A stretch of 64,000 bases of DNA from Siderastrea siderea (lineage: Eukaryota > Cnidaria > Anthozoa > Scleractinia > Rhizangiidae), in assembly GCA_964030785.1 (NCBI GenBank), contig OZ034968.1, positions 74,942,427 through 75,006,426 of the forward strand, written 5' to 3'. Under the pieces are notes generated by a model, which did no database searches, was not told the origin of the DNA, and saw only the letters and a list, made by a program, of their open reading frames with translations. Positions 13,301 through 24,885 of the stretch are shown here, piece by piece. Positions within the stretch are counted from its first letter, which is position 1. The number at the start of each line of letters is the position of its first letter. Made by a program: the position numbers and the translations under genes.

Positions 13301-16300
13301 ATTTTTACAATTAAAGCTATTCAAGTCCCGAAAATTTGTGAGTAAGTTCGTTCGGACGTTCGGTTGCGTATCGTTGCTTAGTAGCCAGGCATTCGATGAG
13401 AAGAGAGAAAACTGGTGACAGGTGTTGTCGCTTCGTTCAAGTCGCAAAGCAAATTTTAGCGATTTCTTTAGCTGTTTGTGGCTTCCATGCAGGTTTACAA
13501 GGATATTTGGAGCCATCCATCGGTGACAAACGCGCCTGTGAAAGGGAGTTCGATAATTGCTTTGACAAATTTGCCATCAAAGTTGTCAACAACGGAGAAT
13601 CGAAACAGTGGGCCATTTACCACACGAGTTCTCGAAGATAGCGTGGTACCGTTACGTTTTTGACTTTATTTTGGTGATGATTCATGGAAAATTACAGATT
13701 TTTTTCCAGATGTTCTCGCAGATAAGCCGCAGCCCCGATTTTGAGCGAAGTGTTAGAGTAAAAAGGTGCGGCTTATACGCCTGTGTTTACGGTACATATT
13801 TTATAGTTACCATCATGAACATGTGCCCAGGCTTCTGGTAAAAGATGAAGAAATACGTCTCCTAGCAACCCACCAACCGCAAAACTTAAAAGTAACTTCA
13901 AGTGGTCGGCAGTGACTAAAAAAAGAACAATGGCACAGTCAGTTGATACGTTATAGGTGACAAGGTAAAGTCACACACGAGCCAAGGAGGCCCACACAGC
14001 CTGAGCTTATCCCAGTTTCTGTAGCATGAAACAACTGAAAGTATTGCTACTCCCCCCTGGATGGGATGCTAGTCCATTGCAGGGTTACCTTCAGCAGTAT
14101 CTTGCCAGTACCCATTTATACACCGGCCTGGGCGGAGAGAGACAATGTGGGGTAAAGTTTCTTGTCCAAGGAAACAACACAATGACAGGGACTGGGCCTT
14201 TCATTTTCTTGAGAGTCCCTCACTTACTGGGGGTATGTAATCTAGACTTAGTAGTTATCAGCCTGAGGAAAATACCAGGATTGAAAAACAAAAAAATTTG
14301 AATTTTACTCTCAGTGGCTGAAGTGGCCAACTCTAATGATTACCCATAGTTGGCAATAAACACTATTTACTACATGTATTTACAGGGGTTCATTAAGGTC
14401 AGGCAGGCGGGCCAACTGTCAGGCTGTGGATATTAAACATCTTGACAAAGTTTTTGTTATATAGAGAAACTTTAGTATAAACTTTCTCCTGCCTGTGATA
14501 ACAATTTGCCCTCCTTCTCAAAACCTCAATGAAACCGTTGCATTTTAGGTAATATCTGGCAAGTGAAAAACATGATCAGATGTATACAGAAAGGTTTATA
14601 TTGTTTTCGTACAAATAAAATATATATAAAAAAAAACTGGAATACGTATGACTCCACTTCCTTATTAATACTGTAGTAATATTGTGATTAACCTGCGATC
14701 AGGCTCTATTTTTGTTTCGCTCGGTGAAACATTCAGGCGGGACGGGCGAAATGAAAAATAGAGCCTGATACAATTCTTCTACGGAACGTCTGCCGCCCAC
14801 TTTTTTGATTAATTGACATTCAACAAAACAGCCAATCAAAATTTCTTCTGCTTGCACGATCCTCGGTATGCAAATTTCCCATAACGGCAATTCGCAAAAA
14901 GTCACGCAAATGTCGGCAAAATAAGAAAATCATAGCCTACGTGATATCTTCTAGGCACAAGCACTCAAATTTACACGATTGCTAACTTGAAGGTTCTGGT
15001 ATTGTACATGGTTGCTCTGTCTGAGCTGAAACTGAATGAAAATTCAAAACACGACGAGGTTGCCATGTACCAAAATATGCTGCGTGCTTGAATCCTTTCC
15101 CATTTCAGGTGGTATCCGGAAATATTCTCTTCGCATTTCTCACCGATTTTCTGCGTAAAAAACCTTGGGCAATTAAGAGAAGTACCTTCAATTTCATTCT
15201 TTAGTAAAGATATAAATAAAACCGTTTATAAACAAAGGAGTATTTTGTATTTTAATTTAGTTCCACAAGTGATAAATATTTGAGATTAGCAGCGAATTTT
15301 ATTTCTAAACAGCAGCGAATTTTAAAACGAAGAACATTTAACATAAAACTAGTCAGATCCTTTGATGTCAATGTCAGAGATCAATAAAACGACATAAGTG
15401 TTAAACAATGAATGAATACAAACTGAAATTGTCATTGCGACTTGACCGCGGCTCTCGCCAAACATCAGTTTACCGTTAAGTTTACCGAATTATCGGTTGA
15501 CTTGTTGATCATTCTTGGCGAAAGATACTTGTTCATCTGCTGTTCGTTTTGTTTCGTAAAACGCGGAAACAACCACTAATCTGTTCATGTTATCAATACT
15601 AGCCGAAGGCCATCAAATGAAAATTCCGAGACACGATGCGATAAAACGGAATACATACTTCACTGTTGCTATACTTCTCTGCTCCAGGTAAGAGACAGCT
15701 TGCGTCAAACCGAACACCATTCTCAGGAGAGAAAGAAATGGTGACAATTCTCCTAGAACGACGAGAATTTATTAGAGCAACACCTTTTACTTCGGCAGAC
15801 TTGTTCCTTGGTTGTTCCTTGGCGATGGTGGTCGGATCGAAATTGTGAGCGAGACTCGTAGACAATTTACTTCCGTTGACAGCTCTATTGTTAAAGGGCC
15901 AATCAGATTGCGAGATTCCCGCGGCCAAAATTTGGCCGCCGACAGAAAGTTCTGTGAGAGATTGTATCAGGCCCTATTTTAGCGAGCGACCAACGTAAGA
16001 GAATATGAGAGCGATGCTAAAATTCGGCCTGATCGCAGGTTATATTGTGATTTGAGTCCAGAAGATCTATATCGTTTTAAAAATTCAAATAAATGTAATT
16101 GTCATGCAAATTAGTTTCTTGTCTTAAAACAAGAATCAACATATACAGTAAACCAGCATTGGAAAACTTTGTGCACTTCGATGTGCTAATGAAATAAATA
16201 AAATTCACTTGCTTTTATCACAAAAAAGCACACATGCCAGTGGAGAAATTTAAAAGGAATGATTGAGGACTTATTGGGAACTTAAGAGAGAGAAGTCAAC

Positions 16301-17466
16301 CATATCAAATATACTAGTAAGTAATTATACGACGAGTTGTGACAACAAGCGTAAATTATCATGAAATTTAACAAAGAAATGCAAAATTAAAAAAGCCTCA
16401 TCTTTGCTGTGAAACCAATAAAATTAATTGTAGGATTGGAAGAACTGTTAGAGTAGACATTTGAGAAGGGGAACTGATCAAACATGTATGTTATACAGTA
16501 CGTGTTACAAGCAGCTTAACTCAAATATTTGCTTCAGGAAGAGTTGATACTCGCGTCACACACCCAAGTCAAGTACGACAAAATATAATACAGATCGTGC
16601 TCGAATATTTGCCTAAAAAAGACTATAGAGTAAAATGATAAATACTGTATTACCAGTCATTAAAATGAGTTCTCTGTGTTGTAAAAGCTTTTGTTTGTAT
16701 ACCGATAAACCTCAGCTTAACAACAAATCTTAAAGGCTTGACCCTCAAGCATAACAGTAGCTGGAGAAAGAACCTTTCACACTACAAATTAACACGTCTA
16801 ACTTAAGAAGAGAATCGTAAATTATATGTACACTGTCTTCTTCATTAAAGCGAGCAGCTGATTAAACAGCGTTCCATACGTTGTCCTTTTGCTAAATTAG
16901 GTACGGTCGAGTTTCTTCTTCAGTATTTCGTCACGGAGAGTCATATCGCGATTCTAGTTGGGTAATCCGTTCTTCTGTGCCATAAACCTTTGAAAGAGAT
17001 TTTGACCGAGCTGGATTCGCCGCTCATGATCAAACTTCTGATTAAAAACCTACGAAAACATTTCGCCGTAAAATAAGACAGAAAAACATGTAAGATTTGC
17101 ATGTCATCCCGAGGGTGTAAATTTTTAGATATCCATTTCTTTTAAAATCAAGCTTTAATACGTACCTCCTTCTCGCAAAGCGTGTCCAGCTTCAACGGGT
17201 ATGACAAGGAGAGGAAATATACCACACAGCCCCACAAGAATTGTTGCTGGGATAGAATACAGCCATGCTTCTTTCTTGACAAAAATCTTCGACAAATCGG
17301 GAAGAAATTTACAAGGCTCAAATCCAAACCAACTCGCATCTGTTTCGGTCCGCGCTGGCTTGAAATTCCGCGAAACTGCGCGATGAATTTGAACCATAGC
17401 AGTCTCCGAAACAAGAATTGAGAGCCAAAGAAAGATTAGAAGGGAGACCCAAGAAATCTTCGCCAT
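3474..17466 (-). CDS. SLC39A13: ZIP13-like zinc transporter (SLC39A13), 11 exons
   Basis: ZIP-family zinc transporter, expected in Golgi or vesicle membranes moving Zn2+ to the cytosol. Exons read on the minus strand: 17166-17466, 13811-13915, 12629-12768, 11129-11324, 10894-10940, 8681-8770, 8076-8126, 7905-7967, 4807-4867, 4119-4218, 3474-3546. All junctions are GT-AG, all phases agree, and the total is 1227 nt (408 aa). Exon 1 has a signal-like hydrophobic start ([15 protein letters not shown]). Exon 2 carries [19 protein letters not shown]. Exon 6 carries [19 protein letters not shown]. Exons 7-8 carry the family metal-site motif HEIPHE followed by IGDFAILL. Exon 10 carries [22 protein letters not shown]. 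The order and spacing match ZIP13 better than ZIP7, which usually has a His-rich loop. Introns are packed with transposons, and several of these end within 25 bp of splice sites. The intron between exons 7 and 8 is only 108 bp. Confidence 0.9.
4892..6163. mobile_element. Non-autonomous TIR element in SLC39A13-like intron 8
   Basis: The two ends are inverted copies of a repeat of about 45 bp beginning GTGTGGTTCCAGAAAATATC. A possible 3-bp target duplication, ATT, lies at 4889-4891 and 6164-6166. Subterminal regions are C-rich with repeated CCCCTCTGGA-type motifs. No transposase frame is visible. The left end lies 24 bp from the acceptor of exon 9 of the host gene. Confidence 0.75.
6792..7885. 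mobile_element. TIR element with 6-bp duplication AGTAAA (intron 8)
   Basis: Ends are CAGTGTTCTCC and its reverse complement GGAGAACACTG, flanked by AGTAAA at 6786-6791 and 7886-7891. The CAG start recalls hAT elements, but hAT normally duplicates 8 bp, so the family is uncertain. The interior holds degenerate short repeats (AACGTATGGAGAAATG-like) and a nested hairpin at 7337-7430. No coding capacity is seen. It ends 13 bp from the donor of SLC39A13-like exon 8. Confidence 0.72.
7337..7430. repeat. Near-perfect hairpin MITE nested in the 6792-7885 element
   Basis: A stem of about 44 bp with a short loop (TTTCGC near 7379-7384) and arms containing AGATCCTCGCAGTTA and CGCAACTTATGCAGTT. A related GATCGCAGTAGTTATG/CGCAAC sequence forms the target of the Polinton insertion near 30265 and 45040. 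Confidence 0.8.
9550..10556 (+). pseudogene. 5'-truncated CR1/L2-like LINE remnant
   Basis: Two frames (9556-9825 and 9993-10256) encode the C-terminal part of a non-LTR reverse transcriptase ORF. The first contains the common [14 protein letters not shown] block. The second contains the terminal [19 protein letters not shown] block and stops at 10256. A frame break separates them, so the copy is dead. The 3' end has a T/A-rich UTR and the short tandem tail TGTAC-TGTAC near 10540-10556. It sits in SLC39A13-like intron 5 and is truncated upstream of the catalytic motifs. Confidence 0.8.
10646..10758. repeat. Palindromic MITE, intron 5
   Basis: Arms AACAATTATCCTGC and GCAGGATAATTGTT close a long imperfect hairpin containing GGAATATCACCTGA and its inverted copy, with a centre near 10700. 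No coding content. Confidence 0.75.
11790..12034. repeat. Inverted-repeat element, intron 3
   Basis: The left arm GCAACTTTCAATAA...CTCTGAACTTCAA is matched by the inverted copy ending ...GAACTTCAGAGTTTG...TTGAAAGGTGC. Divergent arms of roughly 100 bp suggest an old MITE. Confidence 0.6.
12059..12470. repeat. Inverted-repeat element, intron 3
   Basis: Arms at about 12059-12148 and 12373-12470 share CTTAAGAAGTAGAAATGTTT and ACTTCCAAAATATTAAAAG in inverted orientation, with about 225 bp between them. No coding capacity. Confidence 0.65.
13020..13794. mobile_element. TIR element abutting SLC39A13-like exon 2 donor
   Basis: Ends are TACCGTAAACACCGGCGTAT and its near-exact inverse. Internal copies of GCAGATAAGCCGCAGCCCCG lie in inverted orientation. 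The flanks share CAT (3 bp), or TA if the outermost TA is counted as target, so the superfamily is undecided. The right end lies 16 bp from the exon 2 donor. No transposase frame. Confidence 0.7.
14010..14150 (+). repeat. Dispersed short repeat (SINE-like fragment)
   Basis: Contains CTGGATGGGATGCTAGTCCA followed by TTGCAGGGTTAC and GTACCCATTTATACACC. I associate this combination with a short interspersed repeat in cnidarian genomes. This is recognition only; no tail or duplication was found. Confidence 0.4.
14689..16042. mobile_element. Mutator-like non-autonomous element with 9-bp duplication
   Basis: Ends are TAACCTGCGATCAGGC and GCCTGATCGCAGGTTA, flanked by a perfect 9-bp duplication TATTGTGAT at 14680-14688 and 16043-16051. 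Subterminal copies of AGAGCCTGATACAATTCTTC and its inverse lie about 70-90 bp inside each end. The 9-bp duplication fits Mutator-like elements. No intact transposase frame. It sits in SLC39A13-like intron 1. Confidence 0.78.
16052..17165. other. Remainder of SLC39A13-like intron 1
   Basis: AT-rich sequence between the Mutator-like element and exon 1. I see no open frame of interest and no clear repeat. Confidence 0.5.
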
Positions 17467-18278
17467 AATCCCAGCAAATTCGTGGGGGCATCTAACCCCG
17501 CACCTTTAGTTTCCGGGCTTTTTAGGGCGACGATTGCGACTGGTGTTGTTTGGTGGGACAGAGCTGAATAACAACTGCGCATGCGTGTAATCGATGAATC
17601 AACAATCGCGACACGATCTATGGCGGCGGGAAGGGCAACCGAACAACAATGTACGCGTTCACAGACTTACTTTTACAGGGGGACCGGCTCAACTACTAGC
17701 TTAGTCTTTCAGAAGGAGGCTTTCCTGTGTTATCCTTGATAAGCGTTCATCATGTTTATGAATATGGTGGTCAGAATTCGTGCTGAAAGCCTGAACTCAA
17801 AGGTGAGTGATGAGAGAAATCTGTTCGAAATGTCGGTGAAATGTAGATAACCTAAAGTTACGGTATTTATCATCCAAACCCATGAAGATCCTTTAGAAAT
17901 TCTTACTCTTACTTGGGGATGAAAACTTACAAGGCGTGACATGCAAAAGTTTACACATTTTCTTTTAATTATATGCTAATTGTGATTATAAAATTAACCC
18001 ATGGCCAAAGAATATCACGTCGACAGAATACTTTTAGCCCACGTGAACGTGCATGCAACTTCGAGAATACGAAGGAGAAACGACCGCTAATCATGTGCTC
18101 CATTGTAATGTCACAAAAATAAGTTTATCGCAGTAATTTACTTTTACATGAATTAAATAATTTGCCGATAAATGGCTTCATATTGTGTGGTTTCGGGCAG
18201 CTAGTCTGGGTTCTCTGTTGAAACCAAATTTAGCTGAAATAGTAAGCTTATCACTACTGAAGTTCTCGAACTCTTCGT
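17467..18278. promoter_or_regulatory. SLC39A13-like 5' region and intergenic gap
   Basis: The region directly upstream of the ZIP13-like start codon is GC-richer than its surroundings and should hold the promoter. A plus-strand ATGGCGGCGGG at 17620 opens a 39-codon frame closing at 17738, which could be a divergent first exon. It has no recognisable content, so I do not annotate it as a gene. From 17740 to 18278 I recognise nothing. Confidence 0.4.
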
Positions 18279-21200
18279 TTAGTGAAAGGTAACGTTTGTT
18301 ACCGTTCCCATGCTATATGGAAAGCAGTTGAATGATTTAAACCACTCCATGAGTTCCCAAATCCTATTTCTTGGGGCCACTGCAACATATACACCACTTT
18401 GAGCATGGCAATGGCTGTCCAGTAGCAAAACGTACTGTCCCACAGGGATAAATGCAACCTTTTTGTGGTCAAGGATGAAGAGAGAAGTAGTGTGATTTGT
18501 CATGGATGCGAGTTCAATATGATGTGTGAGGTTCGCTGTTGTCACTGGCTGTCGGACAATGTCAGCGGGAAGTTCAGGTCCCACGGAAGCTATACCAATG
18601 GATCCCTGAACTTTTCGAGCTGCTGCTGGTACACCAAACATCACTGGATTACCACCAGAGCAGGAATCATAAAATTTATTTCCAATTTCAATGCCTTTTA
18701 TCATTCGGAAGACCCAAGTTGAACTAAGAGGATGATTTGGTTTTGGCAATTCAGGTGCAGCTAGATGTAGTTTACACAACACAAGTGCAATGAATGTACA
18801 TCCATTGCTGCCAGTACGACCATTGAGTGTAGATTGGGAGTATGCAAGAGGAAAATGCTAGGTGGTGACATTTCCAGTTTGCAATGGTAAAACAGACAAC
18901 ATGGGAGTTAAAAGATGGATTGTGGAAGGTGTTTGGGTAGAACTTCTCTGAGTAGTTGCTTGTGCATGTAGTGGTTGACTGTGGTTTGCTTTTGATGGGT
19001 GTTGAATGTTGGTGTAAGCCGCAACAGCGTCATTCACTTTTGTTTGCCATGCTTGAGAAGTGTAATATTCCTCGGCCTCAACTGCTGATGAGAGTCCTAA
19101 ATCCCTTGTATTGTCGTCATCACTAGGAACACATGTCTCGTCACTTTCATCTTCAAGCTCACTCATAAGGCCCTTGTTGAATTTATCACTTAGTTCTTTT
19201 GCCAAACATTTTAGGGGGGGCTCACAAATAATGCAAGCACCATCAGCTGATAGACATGTGACATGAAAAGTGTGGAAGCAAGCAAGCACTTGAATCTGCC
19301 TGCTACTGTTATTGTGGCACACTGGAGAATCACATAGACAGGATGCATCAGGTTCAAGGCCACGCTGTACCTTATCAAGGTTATAACTTAGAGGAAAGCA
19401 CCTGACATCAACTTCTGTTTCAAAAGTAGGTAAATGATAGTGAACCTTTCCTTTTGGTTTGCCATTTGAGTAGCATTCTTGTGTCACCTACAAAGCATAC
19501 AAAGTGAAAAAAAGTTAGATCAACATTATTGGCTAGGCAGGTAGTTTGATTGTGGAAATATTGGTATTGTGGTTGTGACATACACTAGAAACAACCAAGA
19601 TCCCTATTGAGAGACAGGACATACATGTAATAAAATATTTTACGTCCAGCCCAGCAAAATCAGCCAAAATCAGTAAGCTGATTTGCTCTAAACAATGAAA
19701 AAACATTTCCTCATAAGTCAACAATTGGGATCATTGGATATAGAATTTTAGCTTTATAACCGGTAGCTTTGTAATAGCAAATTAATTTTGCTGACATTTT
19801 CTCCAAATTTTGTTTGAATTTGGTACAGCAACAAACCTTGTGAGCCTTTCCAGAGTTACTTGCTATTTGTTTGAATAGGTCAAGTAAGAATTCTGCTGTT
19901 TTCCCAGTCATCAGCCATAAATTATTCTCAGAAACACCTCTGTGATAATGGGGAACAAAACTCTCCTTGAATGCTGACAAGAACCCACATGAAGCTAGCA
20001 CTTTTGCTGTTTCAGACAGAGACTTGGCATCATTGTGTTCACGGCTGTTCTCCCGTAAGAGGGAATGAAATATTTCCACCTTCTTTTCAGTAAATAGAGA
20101 GAGGAACTTAAGCTTTTTTGACCAGTAGCTTGGCAGAAATGCTTTTTGATACTCCAGGTCACTTAGAAATGATAACGTTGATTTGTTATAATGTCTCCTT
20201 TCCCAGCAGATGAAGAGCACAGCCATTTGTGTCATGAGGTTTTCATACTCTAACACATCCCCACCATGGAAGATATTGTATTGAAAAAACACAAGGGGGA
20301 GGACATGTTCAAGTAAGTAGATAACAGAGACATATTCGTGATCTTTGCAGATCCCAAATTTCTGCAACACTTTCTCTCTGATCTGAAGCCAGCCCAGAAG
20401 AGCAGCAGTTAAGCAAAGTGTGATTTTGTATGTCTTGGGCTTGTGGGGAAGATCTCTTACAAATACATGTTTGAACAGCTTGTCAAAAAAATGTTTAAAA
20501 ATCAAGACTGTGTCCTCTGCAGCGTTCAACGAAACATGGAACTGCCCTTGCTCAGGTATAACAGACTGTCTTAGATGTTCACATTTTCCCAGTGCAATGT
20601 TCTTTTTGGGGAAGTACCATCCTGGCCAATCTGCAGGCCATGGCACCACATTATTTTGGAGATAGTTTGCCAGTGGAAGGCATTCTTGTAATAATTTCTG
20701 AATACAGTCCTTGTAATCTTGTGCACTTTTCAACGATTGTTCGTGCTCTGACAGGAGCTGACATGTTTCCAGCGTTGACAAGTCATCATTGCATAGTTCT
20801 TTATACACCCTGCCAACAGAAAAGATTGAGATTACCGGTAAATGAAGACATTTAGCAGTGGTTGTAGACAGATTGCTTCTGCTGGAAAGCATACATGCAC
20901 ATGTTCTATTCAATATTTTCCCCATGCTTGTTATCTCAAGTTTTTCCTGCTAGTAAATTTTAGTCACATTATTTGTATTAATGATAAACTTGCCTGAGGG
21001 ATTCTTGGAGCTGTTTGGGGTTTAGCTGAAGCATTTCAAGAGGAAGCTGTTGCATGAAAGGTTTTCTCTTGTTAACCAGGGCCTGGTGCATTTTCTGTGC
21101 TATAACACTGTTTTCTATTCCACCATAACATGTTACTTCTCGTCCTTTGATTGTTATTTTTACAGGCCTGTGGATTGGTATTTGCTGTGGACGGGGTACT

Positions 21201-23302
21201 GCAGAGATTGTCGGGTGGATGTCCAGCAAGCAAGAAGCCATATGAACAGCTGTTGATGTTATGAGTTTTGTTGGCACTTTCTTGGCGTGAATGTTATGAT
21301 AGTCATCAATCATGAGAATAATGAAGCAGTTGAGCTGAAATAATGCAAAATACTTTTACTGCTACATCCAGATTTTAATTTTACACATATGGGCTAGAAA
21401 ACATGCAAAATATCATAAATATGTAATATTTGATTTCAAATTTCCTGCATACTGCCATCTTAAATTTTATGAGGCCATACACATACATGGTTACCCTAAT
21501 ATTACTGTCAGTAGAAAATAGCTGCAACTATGTGGGGTCATAAAATTCAAAATGGCATTGCATTTGTAATATGTCAGTGAATATTTGTAGGTTGAGCTGT
21601 GCACTTCAGAGTCTGCACGTTAATATTGAAAGGGGCAGTAAATGTGAAATTTACCTCGCACGCTTTTTCCACTTGTTCAGACGCATAGTTTGTATGCTTT
21701 AAAGCCAATTCGTTCTTAAATTTAAGTACTGTCCTTGGATTTGCAGAGAAGCCAAGAATTGGTCCTGCAGCTAAACCAGTCAGTGACATTCCACTTAGTT
21801 GTGCATTTAGTCCACTTTCTTTTGGGAATTGTGCTGTCTCCTGTGATCTATAATAGTAAAATGTTAGCAACATTTGGTACTGAAAATTAATGATAAAAGG
21901 AAAGAAGGGTTCACACCATTCATTGGCCATTCTCAAGTTCAAGTGACAGGCTTAATTCACCTAACTTACTGTAAATAATAATATTAGTCATAAACTCATC
22001 AACACTTTTTGTTGAGAACTGAAGCTGTCAAACTGTGTGAATTGATTCATACAGAGTTTTTTTCGACGTTTTTGTTTTATAACCTTTAACCTTAAGTGGT
22101 TATTTTATTTTAAGAGCAACATGGCTTGTTGAGGAAAAAATAGAGTAGTAAAGTGTCATTATTTTCATGTCAACTGTACCTGAAGTATGCAAGTATATGC
22201 ATTAGAGCAACGGTTCTCTTTCTTTGGGTTTCTTGTCTGTCTTCACTGGGTCCAGGGTTTGTATTTGTAATTGAATTTCGTATCTGTTTAAACAATGCTG
22301 GTGCAAATTCCTCCATTTCGCTGGGGTTGTACAGAGGTACTCCTCCATTGTTATAGTGTCTAAACAGCCTCAACTGAAAATTGGCCACAAGCTCTTCAAA
22401 GGAGGAAGCTGGTAGTGTAAAATTAGACTTGTTTAGTACTACAGAAAAAAGAAGCTTTAATTTTAAGGTCTAATAATTTTTACCTTTCAGCAACTGAAGG
22501 TGCTCTTTAGCCTCATTCAGCTCTGACTCCAAGTGTTTGTTTATTCTTGTAGCCTGACTTAGATCTTTTTCCAACTGGTCAGCTGTCTTCTGGAAAGATA
22601 TGTATTACTGTTATTTCCACGAAAATCATTCATTGGCTCCTTTAAACACCTAAGCTAAATATGGTGTTATTTAAGTTTTAAATACCTGATTTGTGGAACC
22701 AAGCGATGGTGTGGAACTAGCATTTGGCCCTGTTGAAGGATTACAGGTGCTTGCTCTCTGAAATTGGTTAAAATAAATCTTATGAGAATTCGTGTCGCAA
22801 ACTGATAATAAAGATGGTTTCACCCTGTGTGATTTCTAGTGTAAAGGAACGAATTAGACTACTAAAAAAATACCTTTTTAGGAGGAGTGTAATCTGGCTC
22901 ATTTTTAAATTGGCTTTCTGCTGTTTGGTAGCACTGGTTACACCATCTCAAGCCTCGCCGATAGCCAGGAATACTTTCACCGATACGGTCAAACATTGGA
23001 ATAAGCCTTTCCGGGATATTCTGACTGTGAAGCTGTTTGCAGTGCTCAGGAAGTGGACACGCACAAAACCCATTTACTGCACGGTTGATTCTGATCCAGT
23101 GCCTCATACAAGCCCAAGCATCAGCGCTGGTACCAAGATATCGTGCCATTCCCGGAGTGCACCTTCTCATTTTTCCTCTACATTCCTCCCCTGAACGGGT
23201 TTTTTTGCACAGGCAACAGGTGTGCTCACCGGAAGTTTCCCTCCACAGCTCGACGGAAATGATAATTAAGCTTAAAAGTAACAAAGCGCGCGCATGCTGC
23301 AT
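18279..23302 (-). CDS. Unrecognised 8-exon gene with zinc clusters and papain-like tail
   Basis: Not a family I can name. Exons on the minus strand: 22874-23302, 22686-22757, 22484-22589, 22180-22438, 21655-21847, 20994-21334, 19837-20809, 18279-19487. Phases agree throughout, but the exon 6 donor must be GC (AG|GCAAGT), since the GT alternative puts a stop in the next exon. In order: a Cys-rich N-terminus (CCLCKK to CNQCYQ), a coiled coil (QLEKDLSQATRINKHLESEL), IDDYHNIHAKK in exon 6, a long helical region, a RING-like Cys/His cluster (CLCDSPVCH to CIICEPPL), and a tail with GSNGCTFIAL and LLDSHCHAQSGVY. The tail could be a cysteine-peptidase fold. An in-frame TAG at 18858-18860 separates this tail from the rest of the last exon, so the allele is truncated or decaying. 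It may derive from a transposon that captured a protease. The start Met is uncertain. Confidence 0.65.
18858..18860 (-). other. In-frame TAG inside the last exon of the unrecognised gene
   Basis: The minus-strand frame is open from 19487 down to 18279 except for this TAG. On both sides the frame looks like real protein (a Ser/Thr-rich linker before it, GSNGCTFIALVLCKLHL after it), so a single nonsense change is the simplest reading. Confidence 0.7.
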
Positions 23303-24883
23303 TTTCGCGGACTTGAGTTTCGAGACAAAATTTCAGCCGGTATTCAGAAAAAAAACACTGGTGTACAAAAGATATAATGTTTCTCGATAACAGATGGAGG
23401 TCTTGCAAGATTTTGAGACTTAAGTTCGCAGCCAAACCCTTATTGAAGGTCAAAATCTTCGCGGCATCCAAATTTTTGAAAATTCCGCCATCTTACGTAA
23501 GTTGTTGCTATTGGTTTCGTGTTGTCGCCCCCAGTTTTCCCGGCGCGCGCTTCTGACATGAGCAGTTGTTATTCAGCTCTGTCGTTTGGTGGTCTTTTCC
23601 AAATTGAGCCCGCAATACAATGTACTACGGTAGGCCCGCACGGCGTACAAAACAAACTAGGGAGACTCAAAAGGAGACCAGGGGGAAGAGAAATCGAAAG
23701 TAAAATAAATACATCGTAAAATACCGGCGCCACGAAGCTCTCGGAACGCTTCACGGAATTGGCTGAGAAGACAATAAACAAACAACAGAATCAATGACGC
23801 TAGCCCTAGAAACAAGAAAGCTTTGTGGTAACAAAGTCCACTAAAATTAGAGGTTCTAAGAGCTTCGTGCCCCCCGAGAATACCGGGTTATTATGAGCTC
23901 TCCCTCCCTCTCTCCGGCGGAGTCAGTGAGGGAAACAAATACCGTAAAATCCCGAGTTATTAGGCTATAGGCCACCAAAACATTGCCTTTTTAGATTCAC
24001 ACATTCTCCTCTTAATCACTTCTTTTTTTTTTTAGAGATCATTAACCTTACGCTAAACTGACCTAAAAAGATGACTGACACAATACTTTGGGCTTACCAA
24101 CTCAGTGGCCAAGCGGATATAACCATTTACAGTGAACACTAACATTAAAATTCTTCGTAGAGAAAGTGTAAAGGCGAGTTTGAAGAAGTCTCTGTCAACA
24201 CATCCTGGATTACTTCTTTAATTTCAACTTTAAGTTCCCCCGGATATTATCTCCCCCAGCTCCTGCCCCCAGTTATAAGATCCCGAACCCCGTGAGCCCA
24301 GGGTTTGTAACCGGGGTATCGTGTTAAAGGAAAAAAAAAGATTTGTTGTTCTAACTGACTGAATTGCTGTTATTAAATTTCTTTCTCTTCTGTTGGTAAC
24401 CTAGCAAAACTTTTCTAATCATTATTAGTAAGTCACTTTTATCTGTCACATAAAACATCTGCTGTTTTATGATTTCCAATGTTTAATTTGCAAAGCGAAT
24501 TTCTATGGGCGTCAGGAACTATTTGTCAATTAGAAGAAACAGCCTTGCGAAAAAATTAGGGTCTATTTACAGAACCTTCCGCTCTGAAAAGATTGAAAAT
24601 TACTTTTTTTTAATTTCAGTCTTGTTACACTTCTGTCAGAAGATCTAGAAAACTTTAATTCCTTTTTAAAACGTAATTACCATGGAAATGAAGGAAAATG
24701 CCGTACTTGCAATTAAAGCTTTCAATCATATATTCTAAAAGCCCTTTCTTTTTCCTTCGACAGAAAGACTTAAAATAAATGATGAAAGCCCCCTAAAGCT
24801 ACACGTTACAATTGAGCTCTATTAACGCTGTTTACTGAACAAATGTAAGCCAGCTGCTTTGTTCGACAGCTTTCAGTCTCCTA
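23303..24883. other. Intergenic stretch, no gene recognised
   Basis: Positions 23520-23900 are GC-richer and may contain the promoter of the minus-strand gene. Copies of CCCGGG/CCCCCGG-rich motifs at 23870-23960 and 24235-24330 suggest old repeats. No reliable coding frame. Confidence 0.4.
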
Positions 24884-24885
24884 TA

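Noticed and set aside
17620..17738. Divergent first exon starting ATGGCGGCGGG
   Set aside because: Only 39 codons with no identifiable continuation; could be 5' flanking sequence.
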